DNA from: Mesorhizobium sp. M9A.F.Ca.ET.002.03.1.2
Lineage (GTDB): Bacteria; Pseudomonadota; Alphaproteobacteria; Rhizobiales; Rhizobiaceae
Length of the DNA stretch: 64,000 nucleotides
Reading direction: 5' to 3'
Assembly: GCF_003952365.1 (NCBI RefSeq)
Contig: NZ_CP034443.1
Coordinates: 4,891,001-4,955,000 of the forward strand
In this document: positions 26,024 to 35,526 of the stretch, piece after piece
Layout of the letters: every line of letters starts with the position of its first letter
Numbering within the stretch: the stretch's first letter is position 1
Notes under the pieces: generated by a model
The model's database searches: none
The model's input: only the letters and a program-made list of their open reading frames with translations
What the model was told of the DNA's origin: nothing
Translations under genes and position numbers: made by a program

Positions 26024-26500
26024 ATCGTGATTTTTCAACCACTCGGATGCTCGTCCTGATCTCAACTCGTGTCTATTGGCGCTGCCCGCCTGGAGATCGT
26101 CGGCGCTTCATTGCTCTAGTGCGCCCGGCAAAGCCCTGTCAACCGGCCGCGACGCTTCCTGCCAACGGCAAAGCATGGGATTGATCGCCAATGGACGTTT
26201 TCAGCATCCCGGGCAGCCGGGCAGACATGCGGGCTTTTGGGGGGCGCCTGACGGCGGGGCTGCGGCAAGACGAACAGCGCGGCGCCGAAGGCCGAAAAGC
26301 CGCGATCTTTCGCTGCGATCGCCAGGAGGGTTCGTGCCACAATCTCGCCCGGTTCCGACCATAATCGATTAATACGGTGATAAACAATTCCTGCGCACAA
26401 GGGATTGCGAATCAAGTGGCGCTGGCATTTGTCGGGTGGGTGCCGTGGCCCCGCTGACGGTCAAGTTGCGGTGCCTTTGCTGAGAGGGGACAGTCGAAAA
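26024..26500. other. Intergenic region between tRNA-Ser and rlpA
   Basis: 477 bases. No convincing gene, hairpin or repeat was seen. Open frames here on both strands have compositions unlike proteins. It should hold the divergent promoters for the tRNA gene and rlpA; GAGAGGGGAC at 26482-26491 is the likely rlpA ribosome-binding site. Confidence 0.5.
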
Positions 26501-27718
26501 ATGCAGAGCATGGCGCGCCCGCACCTACGTCGCGCTTCCGCTTTCATGTTGTGTGCCCTGTCGGCTGCCTTGCTGGCGGCTTGCGCCGCGCCGCAACCGA
26601 AGGCGATGGTCAACAAGAAGCCCCGCTCCAAGGAATATTTTTCCGAATCCGAATACGGCGTGAAGGCCAGCCCGCGCGTCACCTTCAAGATGTCAGGCTT
26701 GCAGCGTGGCGGCGGACGCGATCAGCTCGGCAAGCCCTATCAGGTGCGCGGCAAGTGGTATTATCCGAAGGAAGACAAGCGCTACGCCAAGGTCGGATCA
26801 GCATCCTGGTATGGCGAGGCCTTCCACGGCAGGCTGACCGCCAACGGCGAAATCTACGACATGACACATCTGACCGGTGCGCATCCGACCATGCCGCTGC
26901 CGAGCTATGCGCGCGTCACCAATCTGAAGACCGGCAGCTCGGTCATCGTGCGCGTCAACGATCGCGGCCCTTATCATGACGGGCGCATCATCGATGTGTC
27001 GAAGCGTGCCGCCGAGATGCTCGATTATGCCAATATCGGCACGGCCAAGGTGAAGGTCGAATATGTCGGCCGGGCGCCGCTTGACGGTAACGACGATCAG
27101 TACCTGATGGCCTCCTACAATCCAGGCAATAGGGCGCCGGATCCGTCGGACGGCCTGCCGACCGGTGTCATGATCGCTATGAATGGTCCATCGCCGAGCT
27201 CGGCGTCGGGCGCTGTCGCCGTCCCATTTCCCGGTCAGTTGACGAATTCCGCGTCGGCACAGCCTGTCATATCAGCCGCCGGCAGTGTGACGCTGCCCGA
27301 TTTCGGGCCGATCGCGCCAGAACGCCCGGAGATCAATCTGCCGGCGCAATCGCCATTCACCGTGGCGTCGCTGTCTTATGCGGACGAACGCGTCCAGGGC
27401 GCCGCCAATGCCTTTGCCGCGCTGAATGGCGCTGGCATGTCGCCCGCCGAAATCCTTCAATCGTGGAAGCGGCAAGCGCCTTCGGCCGGTTCGCCCACGG
27501 ACTATGTCGCTGCGGGCTCGTTCGAGGATGCCGCCGAGGCGCAGCGTGTGGCGGGCCAGCTTTCCGGCTTCGGCAAGGCCGAAATCCAGCGCTCCGAGCT
27601 TGATGGCAAGGACTGGTATTCAGTCAATCTCTATCCGGACGGCCATGGCAGCTTGGACGAAATGCTGCAGGCAGCGTGGTCGCACGGTGCGCCCGACGCG
27701 CTCGTGGTTCGGAACTGA
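26501..27718 (+). CDS. rlpA: Septal ring lytic transglycosylase RlpA family lipoprotein
   Basis: A 405-residue lipoprotein. The signal ends in a lipobox (LLAAC, C28). A double-psi beta-barrel domain follows at about 110-200: GSASWYGEAFHGRLTANGEI, then VRVNDRGPYHDGRIIDVSKRAAEML, keeping the His and Asp used by RlpA to cleave denuded glycan. A low-complexity Pro/Ser/Ala linker leads to a C-terminal SPOR-like domain (DYVAAGSFEDAAEAQRVAGQL) that would target septal peptidoglycan. Its C-terminus is about 40 bases from a hairpin, and a carboxypeptidase-like gene follows. Confidence 0.9.
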   Translation: MQSMARPHLRRASAFMLCALSAALLAACAAPQPKAMVNKKPRSKEYFSESEYGVKASPRVTFKMSGLQRGGGRDQLGKPYQVRGKWYYPKEDKRYAKVGSASWYGEAFHGRLTANGEIYDMTHLTGAHPTMPLPSYARVTNLKTGSSVIVRVNDRGPYHDGRIIDVSKRAAEMLDYANIGTAKVKVEYVGRAPLDGNDDQYLMASYNPGNRAPDPSDGLPTGVMIAMNGPSPSSASGAVAVPFPGQLTNSASAQPVISAAGSVTLPDFGPIAPERPEINLPAQSPFTVASLSYADERVQGAANAFAALNGAGMSPAEILQSWKRQAPSAGSPTDYVAAGSFEDAAEAQRVAGQLSGFGKAEIQRSELDGKDWYSVNLYPDGHGSLDEMLQAAWSHGAPDALVVRN

Positions 27719-27721
27719 CCG

Positions 27722-27740
27722 GCAAAACCTGAAGTTTTGC
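27722..27740 (+). terminator. Hairpin just after rlpA
   Basis: GCAAAAC and GTTTTGC form a perfect 7-base stem around CTGAA, 4 bases after the rlpA stop. No T tract follows, so it may slow or protect the transcript rather than end it. Confidence 0.35.
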
Positions 27741-27786
27741 TAGTTATCCATGGGCGCGGTTGATCCGTCGGGACAAAGCCGATTGC

Positions 27787-27823
27787 TTGTCCGGGACAAA
27801 GCTGGATTGCTTGTCCGGGACAA
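27787..27823. repeat. Tandem palindromic repeat upstream of the carboxypeptidase gene
   Basis: The 13-base palindrome TTGTCCGGGACAA occurs at 27787-27799 and again at 27811-27823, inside a 24-base unit repeated in tandem. A half copy (GGGACAAAGCC) precedes it at 27770. It lies 57 bases before the start of the downstream gene, where an operator could sit. Confidence 0.75.
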
Positions 27824-27879
27824 AGCCTGATAGCTTGTAGAGCTTGCTCAGAAATGCCGGCCGACAGGTCTAACCTTTC

Positions 27880-29034
27880 ATGAAATTTCACTTCGCCGGG
27901 CTCCTGGGTTTTGGCCTCCTGCTGCTTTCGCTGGTTCCGGCCGCGGCGCAGCTTTTCGAGACCAAGGCCGGGCAAGCCTTCATGATCGATGCCGAAACCG
28001 GAACGGTGCTGTTTTCCAAGGACGCGGACAGGCCGATACCGCCGGCCTCGCTGGCCAAGCTGATGACGATGGAGGTGGCTTTCAACGCCATCAAATCGCG
28101 GCGCATGACGCTCGACGATACGTTCGTGGTGAGTGAGAACGCATGGCGCACCGGCGGCGCGCCGTCCAGAACGTCGACCATGTTTGCCAAGCTTAAATCG
28201 ACGATTCGGCTCGAAGACCTGATCCAGGGCGTGACGGTCCAGGCAGCCAATGACGGCTGTATCATCATCGCCGAAGGTTTCGCCGGATCCGAGGCGAACT
28301 TCGCGGCGCAGATGACCGAGCGCGCACGGCAGATCGGCCTGGAGAAATCGACATTCGTCAATTCGACCGGTCTGCCGGCCGACGGTCAGCAGACGACCGT
28401 TCGGGAGCTTGCGCTTCTGGCCTTGCATATCTGGCGGCATTACCCGGATCTCTATCGCTACTATGGCCAGACGGATTTCACCTGGAACAAGATCACCCAG
28501 AGAAACCGCAATCCGCTGCTGGCGATGGGTATCGGAGCGGACGGCCTGGCGGTCGGCATGAGCGAGGCGTCCGGCTTCGGCATTGTTGGCTCGGTCAACC
28601 ACAATGGCACACGCCTCATCGCGGCGATGAGCGGACTGGCAAGCGACCGCGAGCGCGCCGAGGAAGCGCGAAAGCTGCTCGACTGGGGCATTCGCGCCTT
28701 CCAGAAGACCGAGATTTTCGCCAGGGATGAAGTGGTCGGCGAAGCGCAGGTTTTCGGCGGTGCGAAATCCGGCGTAGCACTGAAGGCAAAAGGGCCGGTG
28801 GATATCTTCCTGCCCATCGCAAACCGCGACAAGCTGACCGCCAGGATCGTTTATGACGGACCGGTTGCAGCACCCGTGGAGGAGGGGCAAGCGGTGGGCG
28901 CACTGCGGGTCTGGATCGGCGATACGCTGAGCCAGGAGACGCCGCTTTTCGCGGCCGAGTCGGTTGGCCCGGGCTCGCTGCCGCAGCGCGCTCTCGATGC
29001 CGTCAAGGAACTGGCCGTCGGCTGGTTGCGTTAG
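27880..29034 (+). CDS. D-alanyl-D-alanine carboxypeptidase-like protein (DacF family) with altered motifs
   Basis: A 384-residue periplasmic protein, signal peptide 1-23. The S11 peptidase fold is clear: ASLAKLMTMEVAF (SxxK at 57-60), the LEDLIQGVTVQAANDGC segment, TFVNSTGLPADGQQTT, and a C-terminal PBP5_C-like domain near 285-375. However, the second motif SxN reads A122-A-N124 and the third, KTG, reads A224-V-G226. The family trims the terminal D-Ala from peptidoglycan stems; with two motifs changed, activity is doubtful. The gene lies between rlpA and tmk. Confidence 0.85.
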   Translation: MKFHFAGLLGFGLLLLSLVPAAAQLFETKAGQAFMIDAETGTVLFSKDADRPIPPASLAKLMTMEVAFNAIKSRRMTLDDTFVVSENAWRTGGAPSRTSTMFAKLKSTIRLEDLIQGVTVQAANDGCIIIAEGFAGSEANFAAQMTERARQIGLEKSTFVNSTGLPADGQQTTVRELALLALHIWRHYPDLYRYYGQTDFTWNKITQRNRNPLLAMGIGADGLAVGMSEASGFGIVGSVNHNGTRLIAAMSGLASDRERAEEARKLLDWGIRAFQKTEIFARDEVVGEAQVFGGAKSGVALKAKGPVDIFLPIANRDKLTARIVYDGPVAAPVEEGQAVGALRVWIGDTLSQETPLFAAESVGPGSLPQRALDAVKELAVGWLR

Positions 29035-29100
29035 CATCACGGCGTGGACCTTTTCTCAAGTCGGGACTATTACGGTCCCGCAGTATGGACAAAGGCTTTG

Positions 29101-29772
29101 GTGCAGGGATTTTTCATCACCTTCGAGGGCGGCGAAGGAGCAGGCAAGTCGACGCAGATCGAGCGGCTGGCCAGCAAGATGCGCGCCAAGAAATACGATG
29201 TCCTTGTCACGCGTGAGCCGGGCGGCTCTCCGGGCGCCGAGGCGGTCAGGCATGTCCTGCTTTCCGGCGCTGCCGAACCATTCGGCCCCAGGATGGAGGC
29301 GCTGCTTTTCGCCGCCGCGCGTTCCGACCATGTTGAGCAGGTCATCCGGCCGGCGGTCGAACGCGGCTCGATCGTGCTTTGCGATCGCTTCATCGATTCC
29401 TCGCGCGTCTACCAGGGCGTCACCGGCGGCCTCGACCCGGCGTTCATGGGTGCGCTCGAAAAGGTCGCCATCAACGGCATGGTGCCCGATATGACGCTGA
29501 TCTTCGATATCGATCCGACTGAGGGACTGCGGCGCGCCACGGCACGGCGGGGTAACGATGCCGGCGCCGACCGCTTCGAAAAGGAGACGCTGGATATCCA
29601 TCAGCGCCGCCGCGAAGCCTTTCTGGCGATCGCCGCGGCGGAACCCGAGCGCTGCATCGTCGTCGACGCGTCCGCCGACCCCGACATGGTGGAGAATGTC
29701 GTTACCGCCGCCGTGTTCGCGGCCCTGGAGACAATGGCGCCGGCGCGCAGGAAGCAGGCGGCGCCGGGATGA
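29101..29772 (+). CDS. tmk: Thymidylate kinase
   Basis: 223 residues from GTG 29101, making dTDP from dTMP. The P-loop is [16 protein letters not shown], the DRX motif is [14 protein letters not shown], and the lid region holds [20 protein letters not shown] 29101 is chosen because the protein core starts right after it and AAAGG lies 6 bases upstream; the frame is open to 29044. It overlaps holB by 4 bases (ATGA). Confidence 0.94.
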   Translation: MQGFFITFEGGEGAGKSTQIERLASKMRAKKYDVLVTREPGGSPGAEAVRHVLLSGAAEPFGPRMEALLFAAARSDHVEQVIRPAVERGSIVLCDRFIDSSRVYQGVTGGLDPAFMGALEKVAINGMVPDMTLIFDIDPTEGLRRATARRGNDAGADRFEKETLDIHQRRREAFLAIAAAEPERCIVVDASADPDMVENVVTAAVFAALETMAPARRKQAAPG

Positions 29773-30824
29773 TTTTCGAACGGATCGCACCGGAACAGCA
29801 CGACACGCTGGACGGCGTCCCTGAGCCATCCGAGACCCCGCGTCTGGTCGGACATGGCCAGGCGGCGAACATGCTGGCCACCGCCTACCGCTCCGGGAAG
29901 CTGCCGCATGCGCTGATTTTTGTCGGTCCGGTCGGCATCGGCAAGGCGACGCTCGCCTTCCACCTGGCGCATCATCTGTTGAAACATCCGGCGTTCGAGC
30001 AGGCGCCGGACGTACTTGCCGTCCCTGATCCGGCGTCATCGCTGTTTCGCCAGATCGCCACCAGCGCACATCCTTCGGTGCTGCATCTGACCCGCCCGCC
30101 AAACGACAAGACCAAGAGTTTCAAGACGGTCGTCACCGTCGATGAGATCCGCAAGGTCAGCCGCTTCCTGTCGCTGACCTCGCATGACGGCAGCTATCGC
30201 GTGGTGATCGTCGATCCGGCCGACGACATGAATGCCAATGCGGCCAATGCCTTGTTGAAGAATCTTGAAGAACCACCTGCACGAACCTTGTTCATTCTCA
30301 TCGTCCATGCGCCGGGCAGCCTGCTGCCGACGATCCGCTCGCGCTGCCAGATGGTGCGGCTGGCGCCGCTCGATGCCGAGAGCCTGATGACGGTTCTGGA
30401 TAGCGTTGAGCCGCCACCGCCGGACGATCCCGCAGCGCGCGCAGCACTGGCAGAGCGGGCAGGGGGCAGCGCGCGCGCCGCAATCCTGTTGACGCAGTAT
30501 GGCGGGCTGGAGATCGCCGAAACGCTTGACGCCCTGGCGACAGCAAGAAAGAGCGATGTCGCCGGCGCCTACCGCCTCGCGGAGGCGGTCGCTGGTCGCG
30601 ACCAGGCGATCCAGTTCGATATCTTCAATCGCCGCGCGCTCGACCTGCTCTCGACCGGCGCAAGCGAGGCCGCGCTGGCGGGCGATCTGGCGCGGGCGAA
30701 AACGCTCTCGGATACTTGGCACGAGGCTTTGAACGCTATATCTGAAACCGACACCTACAATCTCGACAAGAAGCAGCACGCCTTGACCATGATCGACCGC
30801 CTGAATTCTGCAATGCGAATGTGA
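29769..30824 (+). CDS. holB: DNA polymerase III delta-prime subunit
   Basis: A 351-residue clamp-loader subunit. A RecA-like AAA+ fold shows [19 protein letters not shown] (P-loop), [28 protein letters not shown] (Walker B and SRC-adjacent region) and [15 protein letters not shown] (the SRC motif). The P-loop keeps lysine but the zinc-binding cysteines of most delta-prime proteins are missing, as in many alphaproteobacteria. It loads the beta clamp for replication. ATGA overlaps tmk. Confidence 0.92.
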   Translation: MIFERIAPEQHDTLDGVPEPSETPRLVGHGQAANMLATAYRSGKLPHALIFVGPVGIGKATLAFHLAHHLLKHPAFEQAPDVLAVPDPASSLFRQIATSAHPSVLHLTRPPNDKTKSFKTVVTVDEIRKVSRFLSLTSHDGSYRVVIVDPADDMNANAANALLKNLEEPPARTLFILIVHAPGSLLPTIRSRCQMVRLAPLDAESLMTVLDSVEPPPPDDPAARAALAERAGGSARAAILLTQYGGLEIAETLDALATARKSDVAGAYRLAEAVAGRDQAIQFDIFNRRALDLLSTGASEAALAGDLARAKTLSDTWHEALNAISETDTYNLDKKQHALTMIDRLNSAMRM

Positions 30825-30907
30825 CGGCCCATCGGGATGGCAATCGCCGTTTCGATGCGATATCTCACCGCGACATCTTTCATTCAGACATTCATGACGG
30901 CTCATCC

Positions 30908-32461
30908 ATGGCACGCGAAAAATACTACCTGACCACGCCGATTTTCTATCCGAACGGCAAGCCACATATCGGTCATGCCTACACTGTCATCGCCAGCGAC
31001 ACGCTGGCCCGCTTCCACCGGCTCGACGGCAAGGACGTCTTCTTCGTCTCGGGAACCGACGAACACGGCTTGAAGATGCAGCAGACGGCGGACGCCGAAG
31101 GCCTGACGCCGAAAGCGCTTGCCGATCGCAACTCGGCGATCTTCCGCTCGATGTATGAAGCGATCGGTTGTTCGAACGACGTTTTCATCCGCACCACCGA
31201 GGAGCGCCACTACAAGGCCTGCCAGGCGATCTGGAAGCGCATGGCGGAGAATGGCGACATCTACCTCGACCGCTACAGCGGCTGGTATTCGGTGCGGCAG
31301 GAAGCCTATTTCGACGAGGCCGAAACCAAGGTCGGCGACGACGGCGTGCGCCGCGAGCCGCTCGGCTCGCCCGTCGAGTGGACCGAGGAAGAGAGCTATT
31401 TCTTCCGCCTTTCCGCCTATCAGGACAAACTGCTCGCGCTCTATGAAAGCAATCCCGAATTCGTCGGCCCAGTGGAGCGGCGCAACGAAGTCGTCAGCTT
31501 CGTCAAATCCGGGCTGAAGGATCTGTCGATCTCGCGCACCACGTTCGATTGGGGCGTGCCGGTGCCGGGCGACGACAAGCATGTGATGTATGTCTGGATC
31601 GACGCTTTGACCAACTACATCACCGCTGCCGGCTACCCCGATGAACAGGCTGACAATTGGCGCTTCTGGCCGGCGAACGTCCACGTCATCGGCAAGGACA
31701 TCGTCCGCTTCCACGCCGTCTACTGGCCGGCCTTCCTGCTGTCGGCAGGGATCGAACTGCCGAAGCGCGTGTTCGCGCATGGTTTTCTGTTCAACCGGGG
31801 CGAGAAAATGTCGAAGTCGGTCGGCAATGTCGTCGATCCGTTCGCGATGATCGAGCATTACGGCCTCGATCAGGTGCGTTATTTCTTCATGCGCGAAGTG
31901 CCGTTCGGCCAGGACGGCAGCTACAGCCACGACGCCATCGTCAACCGCACCAATGCCGACCTCGCCAACGATCTCGGCAATCTGGCGCAGCGCTCGCTGT
32001 CGATGATCGCCAAGAACTGCGGCGGCGTGGTGCCGAAGCGCGGCGAACTGAGCGATGCCGACAAGGCGATCCTCGATCAGGCAAGTGCCGCCCTTGTCAC
32101 AGCACGTAAGACGATGGCCGACCAGGGCATCCATTTGGCGCTGGCGGCGATCTTCGGCGTGGTGGCCGAAGCGAACCGCTATTTCGCGGGGCAGGAGCCG
32201 TGGGCGCTGAAGAAGACCGATCCGGCCCGCATGGAAACGGTGCTGTGGACGACGGCCGAGGTGATCCGGCGTATCGCGATCCTCTGCCAGCCCGTCGTCC
32301 CGACCTCTGCGGCAAAGCTGCTCGACCTGCTGGCGGCGCCGGCGGACAGCCGCGACTTCGCGCACGTCGCCGAAGCTCACGCGCTGGTTTCAGGCACGGC
32401 CCTGCCTGCGCCGGAACCGGTGTTTCCACGTTATGTCGAGCAAACGGATGCAAGCGCCTGA
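30908..32461 (+). CDS. metG: Methionyl-tRNA synthetase
   Basis: A 517-residue class I synthetase. The HIGH motif is [33 protein letters not shown] follows, and KMSKS is [15 protein letters not shown]. It is the compact form without a C-terminal dimerisation domain and without the paired CxxC zinc knuckles. ATG 30908 is chosen because the conserved start [18 protein letters not shown] begins there; the open frame continues upstream from 30821. Its stop overlaps the tatD start by one base. Confidence 0.96.
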   Translation: MAREKYYLTTPIFYPNGKPHIGHAYTVIASDTLARFHRLDGKDVFFVSGTDEHGLKMQQTADAEGLTPKALADRNSAIFRSMYEAIGCSNDVFIRTTEERHYKACQAIWKRMAENGDIYLDRYSGWYSVRQEAYFDEAETKVGDDGVRREPLGSPVEWTEEESYFFRLSAYQDKLLALYESNPEFVGPVERRNEVVSFVKSGLKDLSISRTTFDWGVPVPGDDKHVMYVWIDALTNYITAAGYPDEQADNWRFWPANVHVIGKDIVRFHAVYWPAFLLSAGIELPKRVFAHGFLFNRGEKMSKSVGNVVDPFAMIEHYGLDQVRYFFMREVPFGQDGSYSHDAIVNRTNADLANDLGNLAQRSLSMIAKNCGGVVPKRGELSDADKAILDQASAALVTARKTMADQGIHLALAAIFGVVAEANRYFAGQEPWALKKTDPARMETVLWTTAEVIRRIAILCQPVVPTSAAKLLDLLAAPADSRDFAHVAEAHALVSGTALPAPEPVFPRYVEQTDASA

Positions 32462-33255
32462 TGTTGGTCGACAGTCACTGCCATCTCGATTTTCCGGATT
32501 TCGCAGAGGAGCGGGCGGCCATCGTCGCCCGCGCTTTAGCCGCTGGAATCGGTCGCATGGTGACGATCTCGACGCGTGTGAAAAGATTCCAACAAGTACT
32601 TGAGATCACTGAATCTTTCGACCAGGTCTATTGCTCTGTCGGCACCCACCCGCACAACGCCGCCGAAGAGCTGGATGTGACTGTCGAGGAGCTTGTCCGG
32701 CTGTCCGCCCATCCGAAAGTGGTGGCGATCGGCGAGGCCGGGCTCGATTACTTCTACGACCATGCGCCGCGCGATGCGCAGGCGCAGGGTTTTCGCACCC
32801 ATATTGCCGCCGCGCGCGAGACGGGCCTGCCGCTGGTCATCCATGCGCGCGACGCCGACAGCGACATGGCCGACATCCTCGAGGACGAAACAGGGAAGGG
32901 CGCCTTCCCCTTCATCCTGCACTGTTTTTCATCCGGGCGCAGGCTAGCCGAAGTCGGCGTGGCGCTTGGCGGCTATGTTTCCTTTTCGGGCATCCTGACC
33001 TTCAAGAATTCGGCCGAACTGCGCGCCATCGCCGCCGATGTGCCACACGACCGCCTGCTGGTCGAAACCGACGCGCCATATCTCGCACCGATACCGTTTC
33101 GCGGCAAGCGAAACGAGCCTGCCTATGTCGCGCATACAGCTAAGGTGCTGGCCGAAACGGTCGGCGTCAGCGAGGCCGAAATCGCTGATATCACCACCGA
33201 CAATTTCTTCCGGCTGTTCAGGAAGATGCCGCGCCCAAGCGTACTGAGCGCCTGA
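32461..33255 (+). CDS. TatD family DNase
   Basis: 264 residues, a TIM-barrel metal-dependent hydrolase. Metal ligands appear in [14 protein letters not shown] (HxH), AIGEAGLDYFYD, LVIHARDAD, ILHCFSSG and VETDAPYLAPIPFRGKRNEP, as in the TatD family of 3'-5' exonucleases or deoxyribonucleases. One base overlaps the metG stop. It is followed after 3 bases by the MBL gene, in the order metG-tatD-MBL that is common in alphaproteobacteria. Confidence 0.93.
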   Translation: MLVDSHCHLDFPDFAEERAAIVARALAAGIGRMVTISTRVKRFQQVLEITESFDQVYCSVGTHPHNAAEELDVTVEELVRLSAHPKVVAIGEAGLDYFYDHAPRDAQAQGFRTHIAAARETGLPLVIHARDADSDMADILEDETGKGAFPFILHCFSSGRRLAEVGVALGGYVSFSGILTFKNSAELRAIAADVPHDRLLVETDAPYLAPIPFRGKRNEPAYVAHTAKVLAETVGVSEAEIADITTDNFFRLFRKMPRPSVLSA

Positions 33256-33258
33256 CGC

Positions 33259-34076
33259 ATGGGCGACCGGCTGCGCCTCACCATTCTCGGCTGCGGTTCA
33301 TCGCCGGGCACGCCGCGCATCACCGGCGACTGGGGCAATTGCGATCCGGCCAATCCGAGGAACCGACGCATGCGCACCGCTGCGCTCGTCGAGCGGATTG
33401 CGGCAAACGGCGGCAGGACCACCGTCGTCATCGATACCGGACCGGATTTCCGCGAGCAGATGCTGCTGGCATCGGTCAGGCGCATCGATGCGGTCGTCTA
33501 TACGCATCCGCATGCCGACCATATCCACGGTATCGACGATTTGCGCGGCTTCGTGCTCGAGCAGCGTCATCTGATCGATATCCACGCCGATCAGCCTACT
33601 ATGCTGCGGTTGCGGCAGGCTTTCGGCTATTGTTTTGAAACGCCGCAGGGCAGTTCTTATCCACCCATCGTCGATGCTCATATCATCGACCACGCCCGGC
33701 CGGTGGTGATCGAAGGCGAGGGGGTACTCTCACCCTCGAGCCGCTGCCGCAGATCCATGGCGACATCATATCGCTTGGCTTTCGCATCGGCGGGCTCGCC
33801 TATTGCCCCGATGTCAGTGATTTCCCCGACGCCACGGCCGAACGGTTGCGTGGGCTTGACGTGCTCGTCATCGACGCGCTGCAATACAGGACGCATCCGA
33901 GCCATCTGTCGCTCGGTCAGGCACTCGGCTGGATCGAAAAACTGGCGCCGGCAAAGGCCGTGCTGACGCATATGCATGTGCCGCTCGATTACGCCGCTAT
34001 GATAGCCGAGACACCGGCCAACGTTGAGCCGGCCTATGACGGCATGACGATCGAAATCCATTATAAATCAGAATGA
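33259..34076 (+). pseudogene. MBL-fold metallohydrolase (PhnP-like), frameshifted
   Basis: The N-terminal half, MGDRLRLTILGCGSSPGTPR...TVVIDTGPDFREQML...YTHPHADHIHGIDDL, has the HxHxDH zinc motif. At the GGGGG run 33720-33724 the frame is lost; the true reading continues one frame over as LEPLPQIHGDIISLGFRI, CPDVSDFPDATAERL and LTHMHVPLDYAAMIAETPAN, ending at 34076. One G more in the run would restore a ~272-residue protein of the PhnP/RNase-Z-like type found downstream of tatD. Either a real mutation or a sequencing error explains it. Confidence 0.85.
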
Positions 34077-34091
34077 TAGGTCTGTTTTTTC

Positions 34092-34562
34092 ATGGTTGGA
34101 AGCATTGACCGTGTGACCAAGGCAGCGGCCGACGCAGGCCTCGATATCGAGATCAAGCGCATGGGCGCCTCGACACGCACCGCCGCGGAAGCCGCCGCGC
34201 AATGCGGCTGCACGGTTGCACAGATCGTCAAATCTTTGATTTTCCAGGGAGAAACCAGCGGCAGACTTTTTCTCTTCCTGGTTTCCGGCTCCAACCAACT
34301 CGATCTCGCCAAGGCCGCAGCGATGACCGGCGAGCCGCTGAAGCGCGCCGACCCGCGGCAGATCCGCGACGAGACAGGCTTTGCCATCGGCGGCGTAGCC
34401 CCGATCGGCCATCTGGTCGCGATCCCGGCGTTCGCCGACGAAGCACTGCTCGGCTTCGACCGCGTCTGGGCAGCGGCCGGCGCGCATGACGCGGTGTTCG
34501 CCGCCGAGCCACGCGCCATGGTCAGGGCGGCGCGCGCTGTCGTGGTGAATCTGGCAGCCTGA
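34092..34562 (+). CDS. YbaK/EbsC family aminoacyl-tRNA deacylase-like protein
   Basis: A 156-residue protein of the YbaK/ProX fold: KSLIFQGETSGRLFLFLVSG, RADPRQIRDETGFAIGGVAPIGH and a Lys in AQIVKSLIF. This family hydrolyses mischarged aminoacyl-tRNA (for example Cys- or Ala-tRNA-Pro). It follows the frameshifted MBL gene by 15 bases on the same strand and may belong to the metG-tatD transcript. Confidence 0.88.
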   Translation: MVGSIDRVTKAAADAGLDIEIKRMGASTRTAAEAAAQCGCTVAQIVKSLIFQGETSGRLFLFLVSGSNQLDLAKAAAMTGEPLKRADPRQIRDETGFAIGGVAPIGHLVAIPAFADEALLGFDRVWAAAGAHDAVFAAEPRAMVRAARAVVVNLAA

Positions 34563-34624
34563 CGTCGAACGCGCCTGATGCCGCTTCCCGACGCTCGGCG
34601 GCAGAGCGCGCGACCGACGCACGC

Positions 34625-35284
34625 CTATTCGGCGGCGACGGCGGTGGGCGCGGGCGGCAGCATGACGTTGGGCGCAGCCGGCGCGAAGAGCATCTTTACG
34701 AAAGCGCGGAAGGCGAGGATCTGGCGCTCCAGCACGCAGGGATCGCCGAGCCCCCGCGACATGATGATGCCGCCGTCGATCACACAGGAGAACATCTTGG
34801 CCACATCGTCGAGGTCCACTCCTTCGCGCGCGGGATAAACGCTCGCGATCTCGTTCAGCGCATCTCGAAACCGTCCGTTCCAGGAGCGTACGGCGTCGGA
34901 GGCGATGTCGCGAACATTGCGATCGAACAGGCGCTCCTGATAGGTGAACGTCGCGATCAGGCAACCGGGGTGGCCGTTCGGCAAGTCACCCATCAGCTCG
35001 GCTAGCAGCTTGAGGGTGATCAGGAAAGACTGCAACGGATCATCGGACAATTGCCGACCGCGTCGAAACACATCGTCGAAGATGCGGTCGTTCTCCTCGA
35101 CGTAGCGCAGCATCAAAGCGCGGGCGAGTTCGTTCTTGTCCTTGAAATGATAAAAGAAGCCGCTCTTGGTGATGCCGGCCTCGGCGATCACCTCCTCGAT
35201 GGAGGTCGCGCCAAACCCCTTGGCGAGCACCGATGCCTCGGCAATCTCCAGAATGCGTTCGCGCGTTTCCGCACCCTTGCGCAT
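34625..35284 (-). CDS. TetR family transcriptional regulator
   Basis: 219 residues. The N-terminal helix-turn-helix reads TRERILEIAEASVLAKGFGA, then TSIEEVIAEAGITKSGFFYHFKDKNELARALM. The C-terminal ligand domain (TetR_C-like) includes HPGCLIATFTYQERLF. It is divergent from the homocysteine-methyltransferase-family gene, and a 5-1-5 palindrome lies between them at 35309-35319, 24 bases from its start. Confidence 0.92.
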   Translation of the reverse strand: MRKGAETRERILEIAEASVLAKGFGATSIEEVIAEAGITKSGFFYHFKDKNELARALMLRYVEENDRIFDDVFRRGRQLSDDPLQSFLITLKLLAELMGDLPNGHPGCLIATFTYQERLFDRNVRDIASDAVRSWNGRFRDALNEIASVYPAREGVDLDDVAKMFSCVIDGGIIMSRGLGDPCVLERQILAFRAFVKMLFAPAAPNVMLPPAPTAVAAE

Positions 35285-35308
35285 GTCCGAATCCCCTCCA
35301 ATTTACTG

Positions 35309-35319
35309 TACCGGCGGTA
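35309..35319. promoter_or_regulatory. Putative TetR operator
   Basis: TACCG and CGGTA flank a single G. The 11-base palindrome lies between the tetR start (35284) and the divergent methyltransferase gene (35527), where TetR-type repressors usually bind. No other palindrome of this quality was seen in the gap. Confidence 0.4.
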
Positions 35320-35526
35320 TGGTTTTCCCATCCGCAAACATCAGCATCGATAGCAGTACGACCGCCCAAGCACGGCTATCCGACTGTAATTGCTGCGGTT
35401 CCCGCTTCGGTAGACGACCGGACCACAAGCCTTCTACTGCACCAGCGGCACGTGCTGCTAAAACCGGTCATTCCGAACCGGTCGCGACCCAAGCGGCACG
35501 GTGTTATCTTAGCACTGGAGACAAGC

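Noticed and set aside
27770..27840. CRISPR-like array
   Set aside because: Only two full units with no variable spacers and no cas genes in the window.
27631..29040. 469-codon minus-strand frame across the carboxypeptidase gene
   Set aside because: Antisense to a clear S11-family protein and without domain features.
35320..35526. SAM or cobalamin riboswitch before the methyltransferase gene
   Set aside because: No matching conserved core was seen; the palindrome suits a TetR operator better.
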